A stretch of DNA of 64,000 nt from Candidatus Limimorpha caballi (GCA_018064605.1 JAGHUX010000001.1:1-64000); one strand, 5' to 3'. Shown: positions 1 through 8,575, counted from the stretch's first letter. A program made the numbers and translations. Notes: generated from the letters alone by a model not told the origin.

Positions 1-2
1 CG

Positions 3-317
3 CTGCCGGAACTGTGCAGCAAGTACCAGCTCAGCCCGAACCAGGTCAACCAGTGGAAGAAGCGGCTGAGAGAGCGCAGCGCGGAAGCCTTCAGGGCCGA
101 CGCCAGCGGCAGGGGCGACAAGGACAGGCTCATCGAACAGCTGTACAAGACGATCGGCGAACTGACGATGGACGTCGAGTTTCTAAAAAAAAGCTGTTTC
201 CATGAGTGTCGGGCAGCGTTGCGGGATGGTCTCCAAGGAGGAGAGGCTGAGCATACGCCGTCAGTGCGTGCTTCTCGGCCTGTGCCGCGCCACGTTCTAC
301 TACACCCCGGCGAGTGA
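3..317 (+). pseudogene. IS3-family OrfA (helix-turn-helix subunit), 5' truncated by window edge
   Basis: The reading frame beginning at base 3 gives an IS3 OrfA C-terminus: a helix-turn-helix end (LSPNQVNQWKKRL), then a leucine-zipper-like helix and the DVEFLKKS end typical of the family. The A8G run at 185-193 is the usual site of programmed -1 frameshifting in IS3 elements. Here the -1 frame meets a stop at 203-205, which overlaps the OrfB start ATG at 202. Reinitiation, or an indel in the relic, is therefore more likely than a direct OrfAB fusion. Homology is convincing only to about base 200; the rest of the frame is read-through. The N-terminus is outside the window. Confidence 0.7.
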
Positions 318-595
318 GAGCGACGAAAACCTGAAAATCATGGAACTGCTTGATTCACAGTACACCGAGACGCCGTTCTACGGCTACAGGAGGCTCATGG
401 CGTTGCTCAAGGCCAAAGGCCATGACGTGAGCGCGAACCGGCTGCGGCGGCTGATGTGCATGGTGCAGCGTGAAGCAGGAGTACGTGTACGAGAACCCTT
501 GCCGTATTTTCGACTTCTACAACAACCGCCGCCTGCACCAAAGCCTTGGCTACCAGTGTCCCGCGACGGTTTACATGAAGAAACGGGTGGCATGA
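202..595 (+). pseudogene. IS3-family OrfB transposase with internal deletion of the DDE core
   Basis: The N-terminal part matches IS3 OrfB, with the SIRRQC and ATFYY motifs and the HTH_21 stretch FYGYRRLMALLKAKG. Near base 468 the homology jumps, with a frame change, to the far C-terminus of OrfB: KQEYVYEN, then FDFYNNRRLHQSLGY and a stop at 593-595. Everything between, which in intact relatives is the rve integrase domain of roughly 150 residues with all three catalytic acids, is missing. The product cannot be an active transposase. The uninterrupted frame from 202 to 648 is an artefact of the deletion frameshift. Confidence 0.8.
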
Positions 596-707
596 TTTCG
601 GTGATTGGAATCATGGATATTCCAGATAAAGATACTTTTTTTCATTGAAATTTGGAAATGTGTAAATTTAAAATGTAATTTTGCAATGTGAAACCAGCAG
701 GGATTTA

Positions 708-920
708 TCACCTTAACCTGGCAACAAAATGGTCTAAAGAAATAGTAGCGCTATAACCCTCCTTCGGCTTCTGTGCGTCGCAAAACACCCAGGCCAGTTT
801 ATGCTTAATAGAAACTTCGCCAAGCAGCCGAAAGGCCTGTTCGCCAGAATCGTCAGTAAGATCGCGTCCTTCACCACATTGCAATATGTCAAATATCTCT
901 CGGGAAGACCCATTGGCCAT
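708..920 (-). CDS. Small hypothetical protein (70 aa), possibly a gene fragment
   Basis: A 70-residue frame opens with ATG at 920 (MANGSSREIF) and ends in FVARLR. Its composition looks like a real soluble protein (segments such as GEQAFRLLGEVSIKHKLAWVFCD), not the Arg/Ser-rich look of most shadow frames, but I do not recognise the family. It lies between the dead IS and other debris with no convincing promoter. It may be the surviving piece of a longer gene or a real small ORF. Confidence 0.3.
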   Translation of the reverse strand: MANGSSREIFDILQCGEGRDLTDDSGEQAFRLLGEVSIKHKLAWVFCDAQKPKEGYSATISLDHFVARLR

Positions 921-961
921 GTCAAATATGCTTTAGATTAATTCCGCCAACGGGTTGTACA

Positions 962-1123
962 ACATTCTTTCATAATCAATGTCCAGAAATAATAGCATAC
1001 GCACAACAATTTCTTATTGACAACAATATCTTGGCGCTATTGGAAAAGGATAATATATGGTTCTCGTTCGATTCAATGGGTAAACTGGAAGAAAAATTCA
1101 TTTGGAATCCAGCGGGTATATAA
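962..1123 (+). pseudogene. Possible 3' remnant of an unidentified gene
   Basis: One frame with no in-frame ATG at its start reads like a protein C-terminus (CPEIIAYAQQFLIDNN, then NIWFSFDSMGKLEEKF and WNPAGI) and stops at 1121-1123. There is no credible upstream start, and the frame loses protein character before about 960. I read it as the tail of a gene destroyed when the neighbouring insertion element arrived. The family is not recognised and the call is weak. Confidence 0.22.
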
Positions 1124-1246
1124 TTCCACCAAAATCTTTTATCCATGGGTGAAAACCTCGCGCGGATGCCCAGAAGTTCGGTAAGTGGCTGTGAAAATAT
1201 TGTTTAAAAAAATGTCGGAGGCGGTGTCAGAATAAAAAAATATTAC
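1124..1246. other. Intergenic stretch without recognisable content
   Basis: These bases lie between the gene debris and the thiamin operon promoter. I see no coherent frame, repeat or RNA in them. Confidence 0.5.
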
Positions 1247-1254
1247 TAATTTTG
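1247..1254 (+). promoter_or_regulatory. Probable -7 promoter element of the thiamin operon
   Basis: TAATTTTG fits the Bacteroidetes TAnnTTTG element and lies about 15 bases before the TPP aptamer. That places the transcript start just ahead of the riboswitch. No clear -33 TTG is seen. Confidence 0.45.
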
Positions 1255-1267
1255 CAGCGTCAAAATA

Positions 1268-1340
1268 TCAAAGGGGTGTCCTCGCGGACTGAGATTATAC
1301 CCTCAAAACCTGATGCAGGTAATGCTGCCGTAGGAATTGA
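1268..1340 (+). ncRNA. TPP riboswitch (THI element)
   Basis: All hallmark blocks are present in order: a GGGGTG 5' strand, the CTGAGA box at 1289-1294, ACCC, the ACCTGAT box at 1308-1314, then GCAGGTAATGCTGCCGTAGG. The element precedes thiM by about 65 bases. Downstream there are two short hairpins, ATCCG/CGGAT near 1362-1374 and an ATATT/AATAT pair that reaches the thiM start codon at 1407. There is no strong T-run, so control is more likely at translation than at termination. Thiamin pyrophosphate binding is expected to switch the operon off. Confidence 0.95.
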
Positions 1341-1406
1341 GTCACACGATTTCCTGAAAATATCCGAATCGGATGCTTCTTTGAGTTTAAAATATTGACT
1401 TGCAAT

Positions 1407-2201
1407 ATGATAAACAAAGAACATCTCTCTAATGATTTATTTGCCGTCCGTCAAAGGTCGCCATTGGTTCATAACATCACCAACTATGTCGCGATGAATT
1501 TCAGTGCCAACGCGCTCCTCGCAGTCGGCGCGTCGCCGGTCATGGCTCACGCTGTCGAGGAGATGGAAGAGATGACCGCCATCGCCGACGCCTTGGTGAT
1601 TAACATCGGAACGCTTGACTCTCAATGGGTTGAAGGAATGCTCAAAGCCGGAAACGCAATGAGAAGACGCGGCGGCGTGATAGTTCTCGACCCCGTCGGA
1701 GCCGGCGCATCCTCATTTCGCACCGAAACAGCACGGAGAGTCATCGAGACTTGCCGCCCCGACATCATACGCGGTAACGCCTCGGAAATCATGGCGTTGA
1801 CAAACTCAGGTGTGAGAAGCCGAGGCGTTGACAGCACGGAAGCACCAAACGACGCGTTGAAGGCGGCGAAAGCCTTGGCACGACTTTCAAATTCTGTCGT
1901 GACGGTCAGCGGGCCGACAGATTACATCACCGACGGCGAGCGTGTCGAGACGGTCGCCAACGGCTCTCCTATGATGACGCGCGTCACCGCGATGGGATGC
2001 ACGGCCTCGTCGATGACCGGCGTCTTCGCTTCGGTGAACAAAAACGTCTTCGAGGCCGCCGTCCACGCCATGGCGGTGATGGGCGTCGCCGGCGAACTCG
2101 CCGCCGAGAAATCCGTCGGCCCAGGATCCATGTTCGCCAATTTTATTGATGAACTTTATTTATTAACACCAGATATTTTGTTAAAAACCTTAAGACAATG
2201 A
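1407..2201 (+). CDS. thiM: Hydroxyethylthiazole kinase
   Basis: ThiM phosphorylates 4-methyl-5-(2-hydroxyethyl)thiazole so that the thiazole moiety of thiamin can be salvaged. The 264-residue product has the ribokinase-like pattern of the family: VHNITNYVAMN near the N-terminus, DPVGAGAS, RGNASEI and the C-terminal MGCTASSMTG loop around the active site. Start: an in-frame TTG exists at 1395, but ATG at 1407 gives the normal family length and sits after the riboswitch hairpin. The gene is first in the TPP-riboswitch operon, and its stop overlaps the start of the next gene by four bases (ATGA), implying translational coupling. Confidence 0.95.
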   Translation: MINKEHLSNDLFAVRQRSPLVHNITNYVAMNFSANALLAVGASPVMAHAVEEMEEMTAIADALVINIGTLDSQWVEGMLKAGNAMRRRGGVIVLDPVGAGASSFRTETARRVIETCRPDIIRGNASEIMALTNSGVRSRGVDSTEAPNDALKAAKALARLSNSVVTVSGPTDYITDGERVETVANGSPMMTRVTAMGCTASSMTGVFASVNKNVFEAAVHAMAVMGVAGELAAEKSVGPGSMFANFIDELYLLTPDILLKTLRQ

Positions 2202-3466
2202 TTAGAAATAATTTTGACTTGTCGCTTTATTTGGTCACTGACCGTGAACTTTCAAAAGGCCGTGACATCCGCTGGGTCGTCGAAGAGGCTGTGAAAGGCG
2301 GCTGCACGATGGTTCAGCTTCGCGAAAAAGATTGCTGCACAAGGGATTTCCTGAAAATCGCACAAGATCTGAAGGATATTCTTCGTCATTATAACGTGCC
2401 GCTTCTCATCAACGACCGTATCGACATCGCACTCGCCGTTGATGCCGACGGCGTGCATATAGGGCAGTCTGACATGCCATACGATATTGCGAGGGAACTT
2501 CTCGGCCCCGACAAGATAATCGGCCTCTCCGTTGAAAGCATTGCCGACGTCGAGGCCGCCAACCTCTTGGATGTTGACTATATAGGTGTGTCTCCGATTT
2601 TCGCTACTGCGACTAAGACAAACACCATGGCCCCGTTCCTGCTTGACGGCGCCCGGCGTGTGGCCGCAATGTCAAAACATCCCACGGTCGGAATCGGCGG
2701 GATGAATCATACGACTGCAAAAGATGTGATATTCAGCGGGTTGGATGGAATCGCGGTTGTCTCCGACATCGTTTCCGCCGACTCTCCGAGGCAATCGGCC
2801 GAGACGCTTCTCAAGATAGTGAGGGATGCGCAGGGGCGTTGGTCTGACAATGTCTGGAACGTGATCCGGCCAATAATGAAGCGCATTCAAAACCTTCCAT
2901 TCTTGCAGGAAATGGCGGCAGGCACACTGCCTTACGAGAAATTCCTGCGTTATATTCATCAGGATGATTTATACCTTATTAATTATTGTGATGAGATGTA
3001 TCGTCTCGCCGACATGCTGCCGGATAGCGTGATGAAAGAGCTGTTCAGACAGTTCGCAAAGGAGGGCATGGAGGCAGAACACATCATGCACGAGCAGATG
3101 ATTGGTGACAAGGCCGCTGAAAACATCAGGCCGATGCCTGGCACGACAGCATACATAAATCACACACGGCAATATTTTGAACCTGAAGACCTTAGCATGG
3201 CGATGGCGGCGATGTTGCCATGCATGTGGGTTTACAGCGAGATTGGCAAGTACATCATCAGCATTGAAAAAGACGGTGACAAGAACCCTTATCATGAATG
3301 GATTTCATGCTATGCCTCTGACATGATGGAAAATGGTGTGCGTAACGCATTGAATCTCATAAATGAAATGGCTGAAAAAGAATCACCGCAACGCCGCGCC
3401 GCAATGAGAGAAGCATTTGTGATTTCAACGGAAATGGAATTAAGGTTCTGGGAACAATGCTATTGA
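2198..3466 (+). CDS. thiE-tenA: Bifunctional thiamin-phosphate synthase / TenA-family aminopyrimidine hydrolase
   Basis: This is a two-domain fusion of 422 residues. Residues 1 to about 205 are ThiE, which joins HMP-pyrophosphate and thiazole phosphate; LVTDR, QLREK, INDR, DGVHIGQSD, GVSPIFATATK and GIGGM are all present. Residues from about 215 are TenA, whose family hydrolyses aminopyrimidine breakdown products of thiamin. The TenA half shows the HQDDLYL acid, the LPCMWVYSEIG segment with Cys and Tyr four apart as in the TenA active site, and a C-terminal Glu (EMELRFWE). The order thiM, thiE-tenA, thiD with no thiC or thiG nearby points to salvage. A TenA partner suits recycling of degraded thiamin. 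Confidence 0.95.
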   Translation: MIRNNFDLSLYLVTDRELSKGRDIRWVVEEAVKGGCTMVQLREKDCCTRDFLKIAQDLKDILRHYNVPLLINDRIDIALAVDADGVHIGQSDMPYDIARELLGPDKIIGLSVESIADVEAANLLDVDYIGVSPIFATATKTNTMAPFLLDGARRVAAMSKHPTVGIGGMNHTTAKDVIFSGLDGIAVVSDIVSADSPRQSAETLLKIVRDAQGRWSDNVWNVIRPIMKRIQNLPFLQEMAAGTLPYEKFLRYIHQDDLYLINYCDEMYRLADMLPDSVMKELFRQFAKEGMEAEHIMHEQMIGDKAAENIRPMPGTTAYINHTRQYFEPEDLSMAMAAMLPCMWVYSEIGKYIISIEKDGDKNPYHEWISCYASDMMENGVRNALNLINEMAEKESPQRRAAMREAFVISTEMELRFWEQCY

Positions 3467-3516
3467 GGTGTAAAGTTTATAAAGTTATAAAGGTGAAAGT
3501 TTGTAAAGGTGAAAGA
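3467..3516 (+). repeat. Short imperfect tandem repeat in the thiE-tenA/thiD gap
   Basis: Two to three imperfect copies of a 16-base unit, AAGGTGAAAGTTTGTA, follow the thiE-tenA stop. It looks like ordinary intergenic slippage; I see no function for it. Confidence 0.5.
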
Positions 3517-3558
3517 AACAAAAACCAGTGAAACTTGTGTTATAAAAGCTCGTGAAAA

Positions 3559-4365
3559 ATGAAATATAATAAAGTATTGACGATTGCCGGCAGTGACTCC
3601 GGCGGCGGTGCCGGAATTCAGGCCGACATCAAGACGATTTCTGCGTGCGGGTGCTATGCGGCATCGGCAATAACTGCGGTTACGGTGCAGAACACGTTGG
3701 GTGTCAAGGCGGTGCATCCGATCCCCGTTGATGTCATCGAACAGCAGATTGAAGCCGTAATCGAAGACATCGGCGTTGACGCCGTGAAAATCGGGATGCT
3801 GCACTCCGCTGAAGTCGTCGAAGTCGTGGCAAAGACACTTGCCAAATTCCATGTCGGAAACATCGTTCTCGACCCGGTGATGGTGTCAACGTCGGGACAT
3901 CGCCTCATCGAAGAAAGCGCGGTGAACACGCTTGTCGGAAAACTTATGCCGTCGGCGCGCGTCATCACGCCGAACATCCCTGAAGCCGAGATCCTCCTCG
4001 GCGGCGTGACACTCGAACATCAGTCGGAACTGCCGGAAGCGGCGACCGAACTCGCGCGGAAAGCCGGCACGTCGGTGCTGCTCAAGGCAGGGCATCTTAC
4101 CGAAGACAAACTCGTTGACATCTTCTATGACATTGAAAACAAATGCGTTTGCGAGCTTCCGTCGGTGCGTGTCCACACGAGAAACACCCACGGGACGGGC
4201 TGCACGATGTCGTCGGCATTCGCCTCTTTCCTCGCAAAAGGGCTCTCGCTAAAAGATGCCGCCGCCAGTGCCAAGAAATATGTCAACGATGCCATTGTCG
4301 CCGGCGCCGACTACGAAATCGGACGCGGATTCGGACCAGTGAAGCATTTTCACAAATTCTGGTGA
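3559..4365 (+). CDS. thiD: Hydroxymethylpyrimidine / phosphomethylpyrimidine kinase
   Basis: ThiD phosphorylates hydroxymethylpyrimidine twice, giving the HMP-pyrophosphate used by ThiE. The 268-residue protein carries the family landmarks: TIAGSDSGGGAGIQADIKT at the N-terminus, AVTVQNT, VKIGMLHS, LDPVMVSTSGH, ITPNIPEAE and the C-terminal THGTGCTMSSA nucleotide/active-site loop. The start ATG at 3559 is the only reasonable one. It lies 92 bases after thiE-tenA on the same strand with no clear promoter between, so it is probably the last gene of the riboswitch-controlled operon. Confidence 0.95.
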   Translation: MKYNKVLTIAGSDSGGGAGIQADIKTISACGCYAASAITAVTVQNTLGVKAVHPIPVDVIEQQIEAVIEDIGVDAVKIGMLHSAEVVEVVAKTLAKFHVGNIVLDPVMVSTSGHRLIEESAVNTLVGKLMPSARVITPNIPEAEILLGGVTLEHQSELPEAATELARKAGTSVLLKAGHLTEDKLVDIFYDIENKCVCELPSVRVHTRNTHGTGCTMSSAFASFLAKGLSLKDAAASAKKYVNDAIVAGADYEIGRGFGPVKHFHKFW

Positions 4366-4412
4366 TCCTGGAAAATCAGGAAATAATTTAAAATAATTCT
4401 AAATAAGTTGCG

Positions 4413-4440
4413 TTTGTTTTCCTGAAAAGTATTATTTTTG
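4413..4440 (+). promoter_or_regulatory. Probable promoter of the feoB-like gene
   Basis: TATTTTTG at 4433-4440 matches the Bacteroidetes -7 element. TTTG at 4413 or TTG at 4408 can serve as the -33 element with 16 or 22 bases of spacing. The start codon follows 20 bases later. Confidence 0.6.
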
Positions 4441-4459
4441 CAGTCGAAAAAATATATTG

Positions 4460-6562
4460 ATGAACGCACGGAATTATATATGCAGCGGGCAATGTGAAAA
4501 ATGCCGGGACGGGTCGTCATGCGTCAGGGTGTCAAGCCTGTTTGGGCGCAGGCTGTTGGTGCTCGTGGCAGGAATGCCAGGCAGCAGTCACACTGCGCTG
4601 CTCGAACAAATATACGGAAACGCTGAGTTGACCGATGAGCCTGATGTCGTTGTCTTTGACGGGCAGCCAATCAGGTTTGTTGACATTCAAGACGTTGAAG
4701 GCTCCGCCGACCCTCATTTCACGGCGCGGCGCGTGGCAGGTTTCGTCAGGAACCACAAGCCAGACCTTATATTGAATGTCGTCGATTCCACTGACCTTGA
4801 GGCGGGCCTGCAACTGACGGCACATCTGATTGACATGCATTCGCGTCTCGTCGTGGCGCTGAACAGATACGACGAGCTTCTCGCCACGGAACACTCCGTC
4901 GATTATGAACAGCTTGGTAATATGATGGGCTTCAAGGCGACGCCCACTGACTCATCGAGCGGGAAGGGGATATGCGAACTTCTTAATGTGATAGTCGGCG
5001 CCATAGTGAACAACGAAGGCGTGAAACACACCCATGTCCCTTACGGCCAGGACCTTGAACGTTCGATCGCGAAGATTGAGGATGTCGTCCTGTCGTTTCC
5101 CGACATGCGCGACTACGACAGGAGATACATCGCCATCAGGTTGCTGCAGGACTTTGAAAATTGCCGTGATTTGCTTAACGGCCACGACAAGGAGATTGAG
5201 GCCGTGGTGGGCAATGAGGTGCGGCTGCTGAGGCGTGAGTTTCACAGTTCGCCCGCCGAGCTGCTGAATTCCGCGAGTCATGGTTTCGTGCATGGCGCGT
5301 TGCAGGAGACGTTGCGCCACAGCAGTGACGACAGCGACCACACCGTCTTGCAGAAACTCGACGCGCTGCTGACAAACCGCTGGCTCGGGCTTCCGCTTCT
5401 GCTTGTGGTATTGTTTTTGGTGTTCGAGGCCACTTTCAACCTCGGCGCGTACCCGCAGGCTTGGATTGACAGCGGTGTTAACCTCGCCGCCGACTGTCTG
5501 CGCGGCGTCATGCCTGCCGGATGGCTCAGCAGCATGATCATCGATGGCGTGGTGATGGGCGTTGGGGCGGTGCTCGCCTTCCTGCCAAACATCATCATTC
5601 TCTTCTTTTTCCTCTCGATGCTCGAAGACTCAGGCTATATGTCGCGTGCGGCTTTCGTGATGGATAAAATCATGCATTTCATTGGGTTGCACGGACGCTC
5701 ATTCATCCCGATGCTCATCGGCTTCGGCTGCAACGTCCCCGCAATAATGGCCGCGAAGTCAATCGATAACAAGAAAAACCGGACGCTCACCATGCTCATG
5801 ATACCATTCATGTCGTGCTCGGCGCGACTGCCCGTTTACATGCTGTTCGTGGCGGCTTTTTTCGCAGAGTACAAGTCGCTTGTGATGATATCCATGTATG
5901 CCGTTGGCATAGTTCTTGCGATAATTTTCGCCTTTGTGATGAAACATACGCGGTTCTTCAGGCAGGGCGACGACGACTACGTCTCTGAACTGCCGCCTTT
6001 CCGTAAGCCGACGCTTCGCAACACCGGAGCGCACATCTGGGAACGCACCTCTGACTACCTGAAGAAGATTTCGACGGTGATTCTCGCCGCGTCGGTGATT
6101 ATCTGGGCGCTGGAATATTTCCCGACCGACAGGACGAAGAACGGCACCGACAAGGAGAGTTCATACCTCGCGATGATAGGACGAAGCATGGAACCCGTGA
6201 CGCGTCCGCTCGGTTTCGACTGGAAGATGAACGTCTGCATACTGACCGGACTCCCGGCGAAAGAGGCCATCGTCAGTACGATGGGAATCCTGTATCATGT
6301 TGAAGATGAGGAAGGCACGGCAGCATTGGCGAAAGCCATGCGCGATGAAGTATATACATCGGGGCCGAAAGTCGGACAGCACGTCTTCACGCCGGCGGTG
6401 AGCTGGGCCTTCATGCTGTTCGTGCTGATCTACTTCCCGTGCATCGCGACGATAACGACGCTGCGAAGGGAGGTGGGCCGCGGCTGGGCGGCCTTCACGG
6501 TGATTCATTCGCTCACGCTGGCCTGGGTCGTGGCGTTCGTAGTGTATCAGATCTTCGGATGA
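4460..6562 (+). CDS. feoB: FeoB-family ferrous iron transporter with degenerate GTPase domain
   Basis: The membrane half is a normal FeoB (Fe2+ uptake across the inner membrane): the gate motifs GFGCNVPAIMA and PFMSCSARLPVY, the GLPAKEAIVSTMG segment and about ten hydrophobic helices from residue 305 on. The N-terminal half aligns with the FeoB G domain but its G1 loop reads GMPGSSHTA, with His44 in place of the phosphate-binding lysine, and the G3 DxxG is DIQD. G4 (NRYDE) is kept. The N-terminus has Cys 8, 12, 15 and 21 in a compact CX3CX2CX5C arrangement. No FeoA is fused or adjacent. The start was moved from TTG 4457 to ATG 4460. Whether GTP is still used cannot be judged from sequence. 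Confidence 0.85.
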   Translation: MNARNYICSGQCEKCRDGSSCVRVSSLFGRRLLVLVAGMPGSSHTALLEQIYGNAELTDEPDVVVFDGQPIRFVDIQDVEGSADPHFTARRVAGFVRNHKPDLILNVVDSTDLEAGLQLTAHLIDMHSRLVVALNRYDELLATEHSVDYEQLGNMMGFKATPTDSSSGKGICELLNVIVGAIVNNEGVKHTHVPYGQDLERSIAKIEDVVLSFPDMRDYDRRYIAIRLLQDFENCRDLLNGHDKEIEAVVGNEVRLLRREFHSSPAELLNSASHGFVHGALQETLRHSSDDSDHTVLQKLDALLTNRWLGLPLLLVVLFLVFEATFNLGAYPQAWIDSGVNLAADCLRGVMPAGWLSSMIIDGVVMGVGAVLAFLPNIIILFFFLSMLEDSGYMSRAAFVMDKIMHFIGLHGRSFIPMLIGFGCNVPAIMAAKSIDNKKNRTLTMLMIPFMSCSARLPVYMLFVAAFFAEYKSLVMISMYAVGIVLAIIFAFVMKHTRFFRQGDDDYVSELPPFRKPTLRNTGAHIWERTSDYLKKISTVILAASVIIWALEYFPTDRTKNGTDKESSYLAMIGRSMEPVTRPLGFDWKMNVCILTGLPAKEAIVSTMGILYHVEDEEGTAALAKAMRDEVYTSGPKVGQHVFTPAVSWAFMLFVLIYFPCIATITTLRREVGRGWAAFTVIHSLTLAWVVAFVVYQIFG

Positions 6563-6593
6563 GACTGACCACTCAATGTCGTGGTTTAAAACT

Positions 6594-8495
6594 CTACTCC
6601 AAATATGTGTATCCGTACAGCCCGGAACGGTAATTCGAGAGGAACTCTTTTCCTTCCTCAACGGTTATCTTACCGGCTTTGACACACTGCGTCACCCATG
6701 ACTCAACAGTCCTGACGAGTTTCTTCGGACTGTATTGCACGTATTCCAAAACCTCGGCAACAGTCTCACCGTCAATGAGTTGGTCAATATAATAACCTTT
6801 TTCATCAACAGAAACGTGTACGGCGTTGGTGTCGCCGAAGAGGTTGTGCATGTCGCCGAGAATCTCCTGGTACGCGCCGACGAGGAACACGCCGATGTAG
6901 TATGGGTCTTTCTTGTCGATGGAGTGGACTGGCAGGTTGTGCGACAGGTTGTGCCCGGTGACGTATGTCACGACCTTGCCGTCGGAGTCGCAGGTGATGT
7001 CCTGCAACGTCGCTTCACGGTCGGGATATTCGTTGAGACGATGTATCGGCATGATGGGGAAGACCTGGTCTATGGCCCATGTGTCGGGCAGCGACTGGAA
7101 CAACGAGAAGTTGCAGAAGTATTTGTCGGCCAGTAACTTGGGCAATGAGCTGAAGTCGTCAGGGACGCGTTTCATGTCGTTGCACATCTGGTTCACTTCC
7201 AGTGCTATTGACCAGAAGATGCGTTCTATCTTGGCTCTTGTTGGCAGGTCGAGAAGTCCCATGCTGAAGCGGTCGAGTGCCTCCTCGCGTATCTCCTGCG
7301 CGTCGTGCCATGTCTCAAGCATCGACGACTGTTTGCTCGACAGCTTGTCCCATGTCTCGTAAAGGTCGTGGACGAGTTCGTGGTCGTTCTCGCTGACGAC
7401 TTCGTTTTCGTCGTCCCATGTCGGAAGTGACGCTGTCTCAAGCACTTCGAAAATCAGCACCGAGTGATGCGCCGTCAACGCGCGTCCCGACTCAGTGATG
7501 ATGTTCGGATGCCGGAAGCCGTTCTTGTCGCATGCATCGACGATGGAGAAAATCGCGTCGTTGACATATTCCTGTATGCTGTAGTTGACGCTGCTGGCGT
7601 TGTTGGCCGAGTGCGTGCCGTCGTAGTCCACGCCGAGACCGCCGCCGATGTCAACAAAGTCAATGCTGAAGCCCATCTTGTGAAGCTGTACGTAGAACTG
7701 TGCGGCTTCCTTCAGGGCAATCTTTATGCTTCTAATCTTCGTGACCTGGCTGCCGATGTGGTAATGCACGAGTTTCAGGCAGTCGCGGAGATTGTTTTTG
7801 TCGAGGAACTCAAGCGCGTCGAGCAGCTCTGACGGGGAAAGCCCGAACTTGCTGGCGTCGCCGCCCGAGTCCTCCCATTTTCCGGCGCCTGAACTCGCGA
7901 GTTTGATTCTGATACCGATGGTCGGGGTGACTTTCAACTGCTTCGAGAGTTTGGCGATGAGACGAAGCTCGTTCATCTTCTCGACGACGATGATGATGGT
8001 CCTGCCCATCTTCTGCGCGAGAAGCGCCAGCTCTATGTAACTCTCATCTTTGTATCCGTTGCATATTATGAGTGACTCGGAGTCAGTGTTTGACGCGATG
8101 ATGGCGTGCAGTTCAGGCTTCGAGCCGGCTTCCAGCCCGATGTTGAATTTCTTGCCGTGACTGACAATCTCCTCGACGACAGGCCGCATCTGGTTCACCT
8201 TGATCGGGAAGACGATGAAGTTCTGACCTTGGTATTCGTATTCCTTCGCCGCCGCCTTGAAACACGAGTCAATCCTCTCAATGCGCGTGTCGATGATGTC
8301 GGGGAAACGTATCAGCATCGGCGCCGAGACATCGCGCAAGGCGAGTTCATCGACAAGTTCGCGAAGGTCAACCGATGCGCAGCCTTCACGCGGCGTGACG
8401 ACAACGTTGCCTTTCTCGTTGATTGAGAAATAGTTAATGCCCCAGTTGTTGATGTTGTAAAGCTCGGCGGAGTCTTCAATGCGCCATTTTCTCAT
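6594..8495 (-). CDS. speA: Biosynthetic arginine decarboxylase
   Basis: SpeA is a PLP enzyme converting arginine to agmatine, the first step of the agmatine route to putrescine and spermidine. The 633-residue protein has the alanine-racemase-type barrel with the PLP lysine in FPIKVNQM, followed by GLEAGSKPEL, HYHIGSQ, DIGGGLGVDYDGT and ESGRALTAHH, and the long C-terminal region of bacterial SpeA ending in GDMHNLFGDTNAVH and a helical tail. The longer frame opens at 8570, but the family N-terminus MRKWRIEDS begins at 8495. The gene converges with feoB (31 bases apart) and is divergent from the BadF-type gene, with a TATTTTTG -7 element on this strand at 8568-8575. Confidence 0.94.
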   Translation of the reverse strand: MRKWRIEDSAELYNINNWGINYFSINEKGNVVVTPREGCASVDLRELVDELALRDVSAPMLIRFPDIIDTRIERIDSCFKAAAKEYEYQGQNFIVFPIKVNQMRPVVEEIVSHGKKFNIGLEAGSKPELHAIIASNTDSESLIICNGYKDESYIELALLAQKMGRTIIIVVEKMNELRLIAKLSKQLKVTPTIGIRIKLASSGAGKWEDSGGDASKFGLSPSELLDALEFLDKNNLRDCLKLVHYHIGSQVTKIRSIKIALKEAAQFYVQLHKMGFSIDFVDIGGGLGVDYDGTHSANNASSVNYSIQEYVNDAIFSIVDACDKNGFRHPNIITESGRALTAHHSVLIFEVLETASLPTWDDENEVVSENDHELVHDLYETWDKLSSKQSSMLETWHDAQEIREEALDRFSMGLLDLPTRAKIERIFWSIALEVNQMCNDMKRVPDDFSSLPKLLADKYFCNFSLFQSLPDTWAIDQVFPIMPIHRLNEYPDREATLQDITCDSDGKVVTYVTGHNLSHNLPVHSIDKKDPYYIGVFLVGAYQEILGDMHNLFGDTNAVHVSVDEKGYYIDQLIDGETVAEVLEYVQYSPKKLVRTVESWVTQCVKAGKITVEEGKEFLSNYRSGLYGYTYLE

Positions 8496-8567
8496 GCTTC
8501 TACCCATGTAAGTCAAAAGTTTTAATGTTCGTAAAGTAAAAATATAAAGTCTTCCTTTTGAAACGTG

Positions 8568-8575
8568 CAAAAATA
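8568..8575 (-). promoter_or_regulatory. Probable -7 promoter element of speA
   Basis: Read on the minus strand this is TATTTTTG, about 70 bases upstream of the chosen speA start. No clear -33 element was found. Confidence 0.45.

Larger units (their letters stand above)
1..600 (+). mobile_element. IS3-family insertion sequence remnant, left end outside the window
   Basis: This is the right-hand part of an IS3-family element. It holds the end of OrfA, an A8G slippery-type run at 185-193, and an OrfB that has lost its catalytic core. The first OrfA residues and the left inverted repeat lie outside the window. I could not define the right inverted repeat or a target duplication. The GC-rich codon use and the loss of the DDE domain indicate a dead copy that could move only if a transposase acted in trans. 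Confidence 0.85.

Noticed and set aside
185..205. Functional programmed -1 frameshift producing an OrfAB transposase
   Set aside because: The -1 frame terminates at 203-205, and OrfB lacks its catalytic core, so no active fusion can be made from this copy.
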